Assembly (NCBI GenBank): GCA_026392465.1
Contig: JAPLCA010000005.1
Location: forward strand, 62,001 to 126,000
From: Propionibacteriales bacterium
GTDB taxonomy: Bacteria; Actinomycetota; Actinomycetes; Propionibacteriales; Nocardioidaceae
DNA: 64,000 nucleotides
Reading direction: 5' to 3'
Below the pieces are notes generated by a model. It was not told the DNA's origin. It ran no database searches and saw only the letters and a list, made by a program, of their open reading frames with translations. Each line of letters starts with the position of its first letter. Positions within the stretch are counted from its first letter, which is position 1. This document shows positions 49,693-57,850 of the stretch, piece after piece. The translations under genes and the position numbers were made by a program.

Positions 49693-50351
49693 CGGAGCAC
49701 GAACCCGACGCCGCGGACGGTCTCGAGGGTCACCGGCGCGTCGATGGCGTCAAGCTTCACGCGCAGGCGGCGCACGTAGGTGTCGATGGTGTTCTCGTGC
49801 ACGATCGCGCCGTCGGGCCAGCCGGCCGCGACCACGGCGCGTCGTCGCACGACCTCGCCCGGTCGGGCGGCGATGGCCGCCAGCATGCGGAACTCGGTCG
49901 GCGTGAGCCGCTCCTCGCCCCCGGGTGAGCGGACCGAGAAGCGCTCCGGGTCGAGGACGAGCCCGGTGGCCTCGGCCGGCGCGCTGCGCGACCGGCGCAT
50001 GAGGGCGTCGAGCCGCACCAGCACCTCGCTGATCGAGAACGGCTTCGGCACGTAGTCGTCGCCCCCTGCGTGGAACCCCGAGACGCGGTCGTGCACGGCG
50101 TCGAGCGCCGTCAGGAACAGCACCGGCGCGTGCTGGCCGCCGGCCCGCAGCGCCTGGCAGACGTCGCGACCGTCGGCGTCGGGCAGGCCGATGTCGAGGA
50201 CGAGCGCGTCGAGCTCGAGGTCGGCGCCGAACAGCTCCATGGCCTCGCGCCCGGTGCGCGCCAGCACCACGTCGTGCGACGAGAGCCGCAGCCCCTCGAC
50301 GAGGACGCGCCGCACCGAGGCGTCGTCCTCGCACACGCCGATCCTGGCCAC
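49689..50351 (-). CDS. OmpR/PhoB family response regulator
   Basis: The 220-residue protein has a receiver domain (CEDD at the start, phospho-Asp in LDALVLDIGLPDADG, Lys in VPKPFSISEVLVRL) and a winged-helix output domain (LTPTEFRMLAAIAARPGEVV, NTIDTYVRRLRVKLDA). OmpR-family proteins bind direct repeats spaced by about one helical turn. Such repeats (CAGGT, 11-bp period) lie 55-70 bp upstream of this gene, in the promoter of the divergent operon, and again before the DedA gene. Start GTG 50351 may be leaderless. Confidence 0.94.
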   Translation of the reverse strand: MARIGVCEDDASVRRVLVEGLRLSSHDVVLARTGREAMELFGADLELDALVLDIGLPDADGRDVCQALRAGGQHAPVLFLTALDAVHDRVSGFHAGGDDYVPKPFSISEVLVRLDALMRRSRSAPAEATGLVLDPERFSVRSPGGEERLTPTEFRMLAAIAARPGEVVRRRAVVAAGWPDGAIVHENTIDTYVRRLRVKLDAIDAPVTLETVRGVGFVLR

Positions 50352-50405
50352 AGGGTCATCCTGCCCGACGCCAGCGTGAGCGCGGGGTGACCGGGCGACG
50401 GCATT

Positions 50406-50436
50406 CAGGTGGCGTACAGGTGCGCGCTCCTAGCGT
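50406..50436 (+). promoter_or_regulatory. Promoter P1 with CAGGT direct repeats (response-regulator site)
   Basis: CAGGT at 50406-50410 and 50417-50421 (11-bp period, GGC after the first copy) is followed after exactly 9 bp by TAGCGT (50431-50436), a -10-like box. The ATG is 7 nt further on, so the mRNA should be leaderless. The layout is shared base for base in spacing with 53173-53203. Confidence 0.7.
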
Positions 50437-50443
50437 CGAGGCC

Positions 50444-51952
50444 ATGACCAGCATCACCGGCACGACCCGTGTGCGTGGCGTGGCGACGAGCCTGCCCGGG
50501 GTCGCGTGGGTGCCGTGCGCCGCAGGGGTGCTCGCGGCGCTGCTGCGGATGACCTGGGCCGATCGCGGTCTCGGCTCCGACGAGGCGGGGTTCCTGACGG
50601 TCGCGGGACAGTGGAGTCCCGGGACGTCGCTCTACGGGCACTACTGGGTCGACCGCCCGCCGCTGCTGATCACCCTGTACCAGCTGGCCGACGGGCTCGG
50701 GGGCGCCGTCGGGCTCCGTGTCGTCGGTGCGCTGGCCGTCCTCGTCGCCGTCGTCACGATCGGTGCCGCCGTACGCCGCGCGACCGGCTCGGCGACCGCC
50801 GCAGCCTGGACGGCCGTCGTCGCCGCGGCGTTGCTCGCCTCGCCCGCCGCCGGCGCCTACGAGGTGAACGGCGAGCTCCTGGCAGCGCCCTTCACCGCGC
50901 TCGGCGTCCTGGGCGTCGTGCTCGCGTGGCGCGGATCCAGCGGCCGCGACCACCTGCGGGGTGGGGCGCTGGCCGGCGCGGGCCTGGCGGCCGCGTTGCT
51001 CGTGAAGCAGAACATGGTCGACGTGCTCGTCGTCGCCTCGGGCGTGGTGGCGCTCGGGGCGGTCACCCGGACGCTGCGACCGCGGACTCTGCTCACGGCC
51101 CTCGCGGGGGCGGTCGCCGGCGGCCTCGCCGTGACGGGGGCCGTGCTCGGGTGGGCCGTGCTGCACGGCACGTCGCCGGGCGGCGTCTGGTACGCCATGT
51201 ACCCGTTCCGCGTGGCCGCGGGCGCGGCGCTCGCGTCGTCGCGAGGCGTCGCCGCGCACGCACGAGGACTGCACCTGCTGGAGGCCGCTGTGGTGAGCGG
51301 CGTCGTGCCCGCCCTCGGAGCCCTCGTCGTCGGGGTGCGACGGATGCGTCGTGACGTGCGCCTCGTGGCCGTGGTGGCGCTGGCCTGGATGGCGTGGGCG
51401 GCGTTCTCGATCGTGATCGGCGGGAACTTCTGGACGCACTACCTCGTGCAGCTGGCGCTGCCCCTCGCCGTGGGCGTCGGGCTGCTCGCCACCGCACGGC
51501 CCCGTCTCGCGACCGTCGCGGCAGCGTGCTGCCTCGTGACGGCGGTGCTGAGCGCGACGGTCATGTCTGCGCGCGCCGACGACCTCACCCGTGACCAGCG
51601 CGTCGGGCGGGCGATCGGCGCCGCGTCGGTCGGTGCCGACTCCCTCGTGGTCGCCTGGGGCCACCCGGGCGTGGTGCAGGGCAGCGGGCTGACGTCGCCG
51701 TACCCGTCGCTGTGGAGCCTGCCCACCAAGACGCTCGACCCCGACCTGACCGGCTTCACCGCGGTGCTCGCCGGTCACCGTGCCCCGACGTGGGTCGTCA
51801 CTGGGCGCACGCTGCACACCTGGGGCCTGCACACCGCTGCCGCCGACGCGGTGCTCCACCGCCGCTACCACCGCGTCGCCGACGTGTGCGGCTCCACCGT
51901 CTACCTGCGCGACGGGCTCACCCGTCCCGTCCCCGCCGCCGACTGCGGCTGA
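50444..51952 (+). CDS. Membrane glycosyltransferase (PMT/ArnT-like, GT-C)
   Basis: The 502-residue membrane protein has about eleven hydrophobic segments and a GT-C style N-terminus: LGSDEAGFLTVAGQWSPGTSLYGHYWVDRPP contains the conserved acidic residue and the DRPP element of Dol-P-Man-dependent mannosyltransferase relatives. It probably transfers a sugar from a polyprenyl carrier on the outer face of the membrane. The next gene encodes a polyprenol-phosphate glycosyltransferase that could make the donor, which supports this. Confidence 0.88.
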   Translation: MTSITGTTRVRGVATSLPGVAWVPCAAGVLAALLRMTWADRGLGSDEAGFLTVAGQWSPGTSLYGHYWVDRPPLLITLYQLADGLGGAVGLRVVGALAVLVAVVTIGAAVRRATGSATAAAWTAVVAAALLASPAAGAYEVNGELLAAPFTALGVLGVVLAWRGSSGRDHLRGGALAGAGLAAALLVKQNMVDVLVVASGVVALGAVTRTLRPRTLLTALAGAVAGGLAVTGAVLGWAVLHGTSPGGVWYAMYPFRVAAGAALASSRGVAAHARGLHLLEAAVVSGVVPALGALVVGVRRMRRDVRLVAVVALAWMAWAAFSIVIGGNFWTHYLVQLALPLAVGVGLLATARPRLATVAAACCLVTAVLSATVMSARADDLTRDQRVGRAIGAASVGADSLVVAWGHPGVVQGSGLTSPYPSLWSLPTKTLDPDLTGFTAVLAGHRAPTWVVTGRTLHTWGLHTAAADAVLHRRYHRVADVCGSTVYLRDGLTRPVPAADCG

Positions 51953-51966
51953 CCAGAGGAGGATCC

Positions 51967-52713
51967 ATGAGGAACATCGTCATCGTCCCGACCTACGAGG
52001 AGCGCGACAGCATCGTCACCCTGCTCGACGCCCTGGCCGCGACCGCGCCGGACGCCGACGTGTTGGTCGTCGACGACGCCAGCCCCGACGGCACGGCCGA
52101 CGTGGTGCGCGCCCACCCGCGCTTCGGACCGCACGTGCACCTGCTGGAGCGCTCGGGCAAGGACGGTCTCGGCGCCGCGTACCGCGCGGGCTTCCAGTGG
52201 GCGCTGCAGCACGGGTACGAGGGCATCGTGCAGATGGATGCGGACCTGTCGCACCCGCCGGAGCGTGTGCCGGCGCTGCTCGACGCGCTGCGCGACGTCG
52301 ACGTGGCCGTCGGGTCCCGCTACGTGCAGGGCGGCGGGTCGCGCGGGTGGCCCTGGCGGCGGCGTCTGCTGTCGCGGGCGGGCAACGTCTACGTGCGTGC
52401 CGTGCTCGGCCTGCACGTCCGCGACTGCACGGCCGGCTTCAAGGCCTTCCGGGCCGAGGCGCTCGTCGCGGTCGGGGCGCTGACGTCACGGTCGGAGGGC
52501 TACAGCTTCCAGGTCGAGAACACGTGGCGTGCGGAGCGCCTCGGCCTGCGGGTCCGTGAGCTGCCCATCGTCTTCACAGAGCGCACGGCCGGGGCGTCGA
52601 AGATGTCGACGCGGATCGCGCTCGAGGCGCTGCGGCTCCCGCTCGTCTGGCGTCGCGAGGAGCTGCGCGCCGCCCTGGCACCCCGACGTCGGGTCGAGGT
52701 CGGCGCCGCATGA
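51967..52713 (+). CDS. Polyprenol-phosphate mannosyltransferase-like GT2 enzyme (Ppm/DPM1 type)
   Basis: The 248-residue GT-A enzyme starts NIVIVPTYEERDSI, contains DVLVVDDASPDGTAD and the DxD metal site in VQMDADLSHPPE, then VAVGSRYVQGGG and the DPM1-type end RVRELPIVFTERTAGASKMS. It should load mannose (or glucose) on polyprenyl phosphate for the upstream GT-C enzyme. GGAGG lies 5-8 nt before ATG 51967. It overlaps the GtrA gene by 4 bp. Confidence 0.93.
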   Translation: MRNIVIVPTYEERDSIVTLLDALAATAPDADVLVVDDASPDGTADVVRAHPRFGPHVHLLERSGKDGLGAAYRAGFQWALQHGYEGIVQMDADLSHPPERVPALLDALRDVDVAVGSRYVQGGGSRGWPWRRRLLSRAGNVYVRAVLGLHVRDCTAGFKAFRAEALVAVGALTSRSEGYSFQVENTWRAERLGLRVRELPIVFTERTAGASKMSTRIALEALRLPLVWRREELRAALAPRRRVEVGAA

Positions 52714-53213
52714 CCCTGCTGCGACGGCTGCTGACGCGTGAGGTGCTGACCTTCCTCGTGGTGGGCGGGTCCGGGTACGTCGTCGACGTCGTCGCGTTCA
52801 ACGAGCTGCTCGTGCTGCCGCCGTTCCGGTCGTGGGACCCGAGCGTCGCCCGGGTGCTCGCCGTCGGCATCGCGATGATCGTCACCTTCGCCGGCAACGC
52901 GGCCCTGACGTGGTCGGGGCGGCGATGGGGACGCCGTGAGGTGGCCTGGTTCGTGCTGCTGAACGTCGTCGGCCTGGGGTTCTCGGTCGTCTGCCTCCTG
53001 GTCTCGCACGACCTCCTGCACCTCACGTCGCGGCTGGCCGACAACGTGAGCGCCAACGGCGTCGGCCTGCTGCTCGGGACCGTCTTCAGGTTCTGGACCT
53101 ACCGGCTGCTGGTGTTCCGCGAGGACGCCCGGCCCGGGGTGGGCGTCGGTGGTCCTGACCGCTGCGAGCAGTCAGGTGGCAGTCAGGTGGAGCCGGGGAC
53201 GATCGCCTCATGA
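52710..53213 (+). CDS. GtrA family membrane protein
   Basis: The 167-residue protein has four membrane helices in GtrA order: LTFLVVGGSGYVVDVVAFNELL, ARVLAVGIAMIVTFAGNAALTW (with the NxxxTW-like element), and VAWFVLLNVVGLGFSVVCLL, ending FRFWTYRLLVF. GtrA proteins flip polyprenyl-linked sugars across the membrane, which completes the pathway of the two upstream genes. Its C-terminal tail carries the promoter of the next gene. Confidence 0.92.
   Translation: MTLLRRLLTREVLTFLVVGGSGYVVDVVAFNELLVLPPFRSWDPSVARVLAVGIAMIVTFAGNAALTWSGRRWGRREVAWFVLLNVVGLGFSVVCLLVSHDLLHLTSRLADNVSANGVGLLLGTVFRFWTYRLLVFREDARPGVGVGGPDRCEQSGGSQVEPGTIAS
53173..53203 (+). promoter_or_regulatory. Promoter P2 with CAGGT direct repeats, inside gtrA
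   Basis: CAGGT at 53173-53177 and 53184-53188 (11-bp period; both in the context AGTCAGGTGG) precedes GACGAT (53198-53203) by 9 bp, as in P1. ATG 53210 follows 6 nt later. It would give the DedA gene its own regulated, leaderless transcript. Confidence 0.65.
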
Positions 53214-53881
53214 CCGCCGTCTTCACGCCCCTCCTGCTGACCCTCGGGCCGGCCGCGGTGCTTGTCGTCATGCTCGTCGTCTTCGCCGAGACGGGGCTGC
53301 TGCTCGGGTTCGTGCTGCCGGGGGACTCGCTGCTGTTCCTGTCCGGCGCGCTCGTGACCTCGCACGTCATCGGTGTGCCGATCTGGCTGGTCATGACCGG
53401 CGTCGTGCTCGCCGCGGCGGCCGGCGACCAGCTCGGGTACCTGATCGGTCGCCGGTACGGGCCCGCCGTCTTCCGCCGGGAGACCTCCCGGTTCCTGCGA
53501 CCCGAGTACGTCGACCGCGCGCACGACTTCTTCGAGCGCCGCGGCAACGCGGCGGTCATCATCGGACGCTTCATCCCCATCATCCGCACCTTCACGCCGA
53601 CGGTGGCCGGCGTGGCGCGGATGCCCCGCGGTCGCTTCACGGTCTACAACGTCGTGGGCGCGGTGCTGTGGGGGAGCGGCATGGTCGCGCTCGGTGCGCT
53701 GTTCGGCGGCATCCCGCTGGTCGCGCACCACGTGGAGGTCATCACGATCGGCTTCGCCGGGCTCTCGGTGGTCCCGCTCGGCATCGAGCTGCTGCGCATG
53801 CGACGGTCACGGGCGCGCGCCGCGCAGGCCCCCGAGCCCTCGGAGCCCGCTGAGCCCGCCGAGACTGCCGAGGCCGCGTAG
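53210..53881 (+). CDS. DedA family membrane protein
   Basis: The 223-residue protein has the DedA/SNARE-associated features FAETGLLLGFVLPGDSLLF, AAAGDQLGYLIGRRYGP, then FFERRGNAAVIIGRFIPIIRTFTPTVAG, and a Pro/Glu-rich tail. DedA proteins recycle lipid carriers such as undecaprenyl phosphate, which fits the polyprenyl-sugar genes before it. Its start overlaps the GtrA stop, yet a separate promoter-like site lies just upstream. Confidence 0.92.
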   Translation: MTAVFTPLLLTLGPAAVLVVMLVVFAETGLLLGFVLPGDSLLFLSGALVTSHVIGVPIWLVMTGVVLAAAAGDQLGYLIGRRYGPAVFRRETSRFLRPEYVDRAHDFFERRGNAAVIIGRFIPIIRTFTPTVAGVARMPRGRFTVYNVVGAVLWGSGMVALGALFGGIPLVAHHVEVITIGFAGLSVVPLGIELLRMRRSRARAAQAPEPSEPAEPAETAEAA

Positions 53882-53935
53882 CCGGAGGTGCCGGGACCGC
53901 CCTCATGGTGTGACCACGACGACATCGACAGAAGA

Positions 53936-53948
53936 TGCACTCAGTGCA
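53936..53948. promoter_or_regulatory. Operator-like palindrome before the TetR gene
   Basis: TGCACT-C-AGTGCA, a perfect 13-bp palindrome, lies 22 bp before the TetR start. TAGTCT (53959-53964) precedes GTG 53971 by 6 nt, giving another leaderless-type promoter. The palindrome is probably the binding site of the TetR protein itself. Confidence 0.65.
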
Positions 53949-53970
53949 ACGACCTGCCTAGTCTGGAAGA

Positions 53971-54609
53971 GTGACCCAGAACGCCGACCGCCGCCAGCAG
54001 CGCGGCGAGCAGCACCGCGAGGCGATCCTCGCCGCTGCCGCCGACCTGGTGGCCGAGACGCGCTCGGTGCAACTCAGCACCGAGGAGCTGGCGCAGCGAG
54101 CCGGCGTGTCGCGCCGGACCGTCTTCAACCACTTCGCGACGCTCGACGAGGTCGTCACGGAGGTGCTGGCGCGCAGCATCGGAGAGGCCGTCGACGCCCT
54201 GGAGTCGGCGGCGCGACGGGTCGAGGGTGACGACACCCTGGACGGCACCTTCGCCCGCATGTCCGCGGTCTTCGAGCAGACCGACCTGACGCCGCAGATG
54301 TCGTTCCTGTGGACGGTGCTCAGCGTCGACGACACGCTGCCGCGCCGCTACGGCCACGTCATCGACGACGCCTTCCACCGGCTGCGCGACCTGCTCCTCG
54401 CCACCGCGCGCGAGCCGGAGGACACGACGGACACCTTCGGCCGCGCGCTGCTCGTCACCTCGCTGATGAACGGGACGGCCTTCGTCGCCCAGCGCTGGTG
54501 CGAGGAGACCCGGGGTGTCGTCGACGACGCCTCCCGTGCGCTGTGGACGACGCTCGTCGCCCGCATGACCGACCAGCTCGGCCGTGGCTACCGCCACGCC
54601 GGGACCTGA
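53971..54609 (+). CDS. TetR family transcriptional regulator
   Basis: The 212-residue protein has an N-terminal TetR HTH (REAILAAAADLVAETRSVQL, STEELAQRAGVSRRTVFNHFATLDEV) and an all-helical ligand domain. It lies 34 bp before the MMPL transporter gene in the same direction and presumably represses both through the 13-bp palindrome upstream. The ligand is unknown; a lipid or drug is usual for such pairs. Confidence 0.92.
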   Translation: MTQNADRRQQRGEQHREAILAAAADLVAETRSVQLSTEELAQRAGVSRRTVFNHFATLDEVVTEVLARSIGEAVDALESAARRVEGDDTLDGTFARMSAVFEQTDLTPQMSFLWTVLSVDDTLPRRYGHVIDDAFHRLRDLLLATAREPEDTTDTFGRALLVTSLMNGTAFVAQRWCEETRGVVDDASRALWTTLVARMTDQLGRGYRHAGT

Positions 54610-54643
54610 CCACCCGTCCGCTCGAGACCCGAGAGAGACCACC

Positions 54644-57097
54644 ATGGCATCGTTGCTCTACCGACTCGGTCGCTTCGCGGCCCGCCGCGCCTGGACCGTG
54701 CTGGCCGCCTGGGTGGCGGTGCTCGCCCTCGCCGGCGGCGCCTTCGCCCTCTTCGGCGGTGCGCTGACGACGACCGTCACCATCCCGGACACCCCCACGC
54801 AGCGGGTCGCCGACCAGCTCGCGGACCGGTTCCCCGACGCGAGCGGCGGCAGCGCCACGGTCATCTTCCGCAGCAAGGACGGCGAGCCGCTCACCGACGC
54901 CCAGCGCGCCGGGATCGCGGCGGTGCTCAAGAAGGTCGACCAGGTCGACGGCGTCACCGGCACGGTCGACCCGTTCGCCGTCGAGCAGCAGGTCGGCGCG
55001 CAGGTCCAGAAGCTGGAGGACGGCCGACGCCAGCTCGAGCAGGGACGTGACCGCCTCGAGGCGGGCGAGCAGCAGCTCGCCGCGGCACGGCAGCAGCTCG
55101 AGGCCGCCCCGTCGGTGCCGCAGGCGCAGCGCCAGCAGCTCGCCGCCCAGGAGAAGGAGCTCGCCCAGGGTCGCGAGCAGCTCGAGGCCCAGGAGCGCAC
55201 GCTCGATGACGGCGCCGCGCTGCTGAAGCTCAGCGAGGGGCTGCGGCAGGTCTCCGAGGACGGGACCACCGCCCTCGCGCAGGTGCAGTTCAAGGACGAG
55301 CTCGTCGAGGTGACGCCGGAGGTCCGCGAGGACGTGCTGGACGCGCTCACCGACGACCCCGTCGACGGCGTCGAGGTGCTGCCGTCCGCCGAGATCTCCC
55401 AGGAGATCCCGAACGTGTTCGGGCCGGGCGAGGCCGTCGGTCTCGTCGTGGCCGCGATCGTCCTCGTCGTGATGCTCGGGACGTTCGTGACGGCGGGGCT
55501 GCCGCTGCTGAACGCGCTGCTCGGCGTCGGTGTCGGCGTCCTGGCCAGCCTGTCGCTGTCCGGGGTCGTCGAGATGCTGTCGGTCAGCCCGGCCCTGGGC
55601 GTGATGCTCGGCCTGGCGGTCGGCATCGACTACTCGCTCTTCATCATCAACCGCCACCGCAAGCAGCTCGCGCGCGGCATGGACGTGCACGAGTCGATCG
55701 GCCTCGCCAACGGGACGTCGGGCAACGCGGTCGTGTTCGCCGGCAGCACCGTGCTGATCGCCCTGCTCGCGCTCAACGTCGTCGGGATCGGGTTCCTCGG
55801 TGTCATGGGCACGGTCGGCGCGATCTGCGTGTTCGTCGCCATCCTCGTCGCCATCACCCTGACGCCCGCGATGCTCGGTCTGCTCGGACGCCGTGCCCTG
55901 ACCCGCAAGGAGCGCGGCCAGGCACCACAGCCCGAGGGTGCGCACCTGCCGGCCGACCGCCCGATGAGCACCGTCCGGGCGTGGCTCACCGTGGTCGGGA
56001 CCGTCGTGGTGCTGCTCGTCGTGGCCATCCCCGCGCTCTCGATGCGGCTCGGCCTCAACTCGGCCACGTCCGAGCCCGAGGACTCCGTCGTCTACCAGTC
56101 CTACAGCACCGTCGAGCGGGCGTTCGGCCCCGGTGCGAACGGCCCGCTGCTGGTCGTCGCGACGCTCGAGGACCCGGTCACCGACGCCACGCTGACGTCG
56201 GAGCAGCTGCGCCTCGGGGAGCTGCTGCGCGACCAGGGCGACGTCACCGCCGTGGCACCCGTCGGTGCGTCCGAGGACAAGATGCTGCTCGCGTTCCAGG
56301 TGGTGCCGAAGACCGGACCGTCCGACGAGGCGACCGAGCAGCTCGTGCGCGACGTGCGCGACCTGCGCGCCGACGGCGTGGCGTCGTTCGGTGTCGCCGG
56401 CGCGACGTCGGGGAACATCGACGTGAGTGCGCAGCTCGCCGACGCGCTGCCGGTCTACCTCGCGGTCGTCGTGGGGCTGTCGCTGCTGATCCTCGTGCTG
56501 GTGTTCCGGTCGATCCTGGTGCCGCTCACCGCGACGCTGGGCTTCGTGCTGTCGCTGCTCGCGACGTTCGGCGGACTCACCGCGATCTTCCAGTGGGGCT
56601 GGATCGGCTCGGTGTTCGGCGTGCACGACCCCGGTCCGGTGCTGAGCTTCCTGCCGGTCATCCTCATCGGCGTGCTGTTCGGGCTCGCGATGGACTACCA
56701 GCTGTTCCTCGTGTCCGGGATGCGCGAGGCGCACGCGCACGGGGCACCGGCACGGGTGGCGGTCCAGCGAGGGTTCCACGCGGGCCGGTCGGTCGTGATC
56801 GCGGCGGCGCTCATCATGGTGTCCGTCTTCGCCGGCTTCATCTTCGCCGACTCCGGGATGATCAAGTCCGTCGGCTTCGGGCTGGCGTTCGGGGTGCTGG
56901 TCGACGCGTTCGTCGTGCGGATCCTGCTCGTCCCGGCGGTCATGCACCTGCTGGGGGAGTCGGCGTGGTGGATGCCGCGCTGGCTCGACCGCATCCTGCC
57001 CGACATGGACGTCGAGGGTGCCGCGCTCGAGCGCACCCACCCGGTGCCCGGAGGCCACCTCGACGAGGCCCCCACCGGCGACCCCCACCCCCGCTGA
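54644..57097 (+). CDS. MMPL family transporter
   Basis: The 817-residue RND-type protein has two sets of membrane helices (near residues 12-35, 270-430 and 460-800) and the MMPL elements MLGLAVGIDYSLFIINRHR and LFGLAMDYQLFLVSGMREAHA. The first extracytoplasmic loop carries a long Gln/Glu/Leu coiled coil (residues about 120-205, RRQLEQGRDRLEAGEQQLAA), as in YdfJ-like transporters. It exports lipids or drugs using the proton gradient. ATG 54644 is preceded by GAGAGAG. Confidence 0.93.
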   Translation: MASLLYRLGRFAARRAWTVLAAWVAVLALAGGAFALFGGALTTTVTIPDTPTQRVADQLADRFPDASGGSATVIFRSKDGEPLTDAQRAGIAAVLKKVDQVDGVTGTVDPFAVEQQVGAQVQKLEDGRRQLEQGRDRLEAGEQQLAAARQQLEAAPSVPQAQRQQLAAQEKELAQGREQLEAQERTLDDGAALLKLSEGLRQVSEDGTTALAQVQFKDELVEVTPEVREDVLDALTDDPVDGVEVLPSAEISQEIPNVFGPGEAVGLVVAAIVLVVMLGTFVTAGLPLLNALLGVGVGVLASLSLSGVVEMLSVSPALGVMLGLAVGIDYSLFIINRHRKQLARGMDVHESIGLANGTSGNAVVFAGSTVLIALLALNVVGIGFLGVMGTVGAICVFVAILVAITLTPAMLGLLGRRALTRKERGQAPQPEGAHLPADRPMSTVRAWLTVVGTVVVLLVVAIPALSMRLGLNSATSEPEDSVVYQSYSTVERAFGPGANGPLLVVATLEDPVTDATLTSEQLRLGELLRDQGDVTAVAPVGASEDKMLLAFQVVPKTGPSDEATEQLVRDVRDLRADGVASFGVAGATSGNIDVSAQLADALPVYLAVVVGLSLLILVLVFRSILVPLTATLGFVLSLLATFGGLTAIFQWGWIGSVFGVHDPGPVLSFLPVILIGVLFGLAMDYQLFLVSGMREAHAHGAPARVAVQRGFHAGRSVVIAAALIMVSVFAGFIFADSGMIKSVGFGLAFGVLVDAFVVRILLVPAVMHLLGESAWWMPRWLDRILPDMDVEGAALERTHPVPGGHLDEAPTGDPHPR

Positions 57098-57099
57098 GC

Positions 57100-57146
57100 G
57101 TGACGTTCGCGGGGTGGACTGAGCGTCCTGGCCCCGCGAACGTCAC
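57100..57146 (+). terminator. Strong hairpin after the MMPL gene
   Basis: Perfect 15-bp arms (57100-57114, GTGACGTTCGCGGGG; and 57132-57146) enclose a 17-nt loop. It starts 3 bp after the stop codon and separates the transporter from the molybdenum-enzyme genes. Confidence 0.7.
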
Positions 57147-57173
57147 ACTCAGAGGGGAGGGGAGGAGGCGCGC

Positions 57174-57743
57174 GTGGGTGAGCTGCACGGACTGGTGCTC
57201 GCGGCCGGGGCCGGACGACGCCTCGGACGACCGAAGGCCACCGTAGTCGGCGCGGACGGCGAGCCGTGGGTCGCGCGCGCCGTGCGGGTGCTGCGCGAGG
57301 GCGGGTGCGACCCCGTCCACGTGGTGCTGGGCGCGGACGCCGACACGGCACGCGCCCTCGTCCCGCCCGAGGCGCGGGTGGTGGTCGCTGACGACTGGGC
57401 CGAGGGCATGTCGGCGTCGCTGCGTGCGGGGCTGCGGGCCGTCGCCGCGACGTCGGCCGACGCCGTGATGATCCACCTCGTCGACCTGCCCGACATCGGA
57501 GTCGACGTCGTCGCGCGGGTCGCGGGACGCGGCTCGGGACCCGATGCGCTCGCCCGCGCAGAATTTTCTTCCCGTCCCGGTCACCCCGTGCTGATGGGGC
57601 GTGACCACTGGTCCGCATGTGCGGAGACGCTGACGGGCGACCGAGGCGCACATGCGTACCTGACCGCGGCGTCCGCCACCGCAGTCGCGTGCGACGACCT
57701 CGCGTCCGGAGAGGACCGCGACGCGCCGCTCGACGGCGCCTGA
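57174..57743 (+). CDS. MobA-like NTP transferase (molybdenum cofactor cytidylyltransferase, MocA-like)
   Basis: The 189-residue protein begins LHGLVLAAGAGRRLGRPKA, the nucleotide-binding loop of MobA/MocA enzymes, and has VMIHLVDLPDIG with the metal-binding Asp and FSSRPGHPVLMGRDHW. With a xanthine-dehydrogenase-type enzyme next door it most likely makes the cytosine dinucleotide form of the cofactor, as MocA does. GTG 57174 follows GGGAGGAGG. Confidence 0.88.
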   Translation: MGELHGLVLAAGAGRRLGRPKATVVGADGEPWVARAVRVLREGGCDPVHVVLGADADTARALVPPEARVVVADDWAEGMSASLRAGLRAVAATSADAVMIHLVDLPDIGVDVVARVAGRGSGPDALARAEFSSRPGHPVLMGRDHWSACAETLTGDRGAHAYLTAASATAVACDDLASGEDRDAPLDGA

Positions 57744-57850
57744 GGATGGTCCGACCGGACTAGTTCGTCTGCACTACGGCGTGACCCGTGACACAGTGCT
57801 GCGCATCCCCCACTTCGTCCATCCCCTCAGCCCGACGAAAGTGTGCTGCA

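Noticed and set aside
54455..57088. 877-codon minus-strand open frame across the MMPL gene
   Set aside because: It is a shadow of the transporter gene, with low-complexity composition and no start signals.
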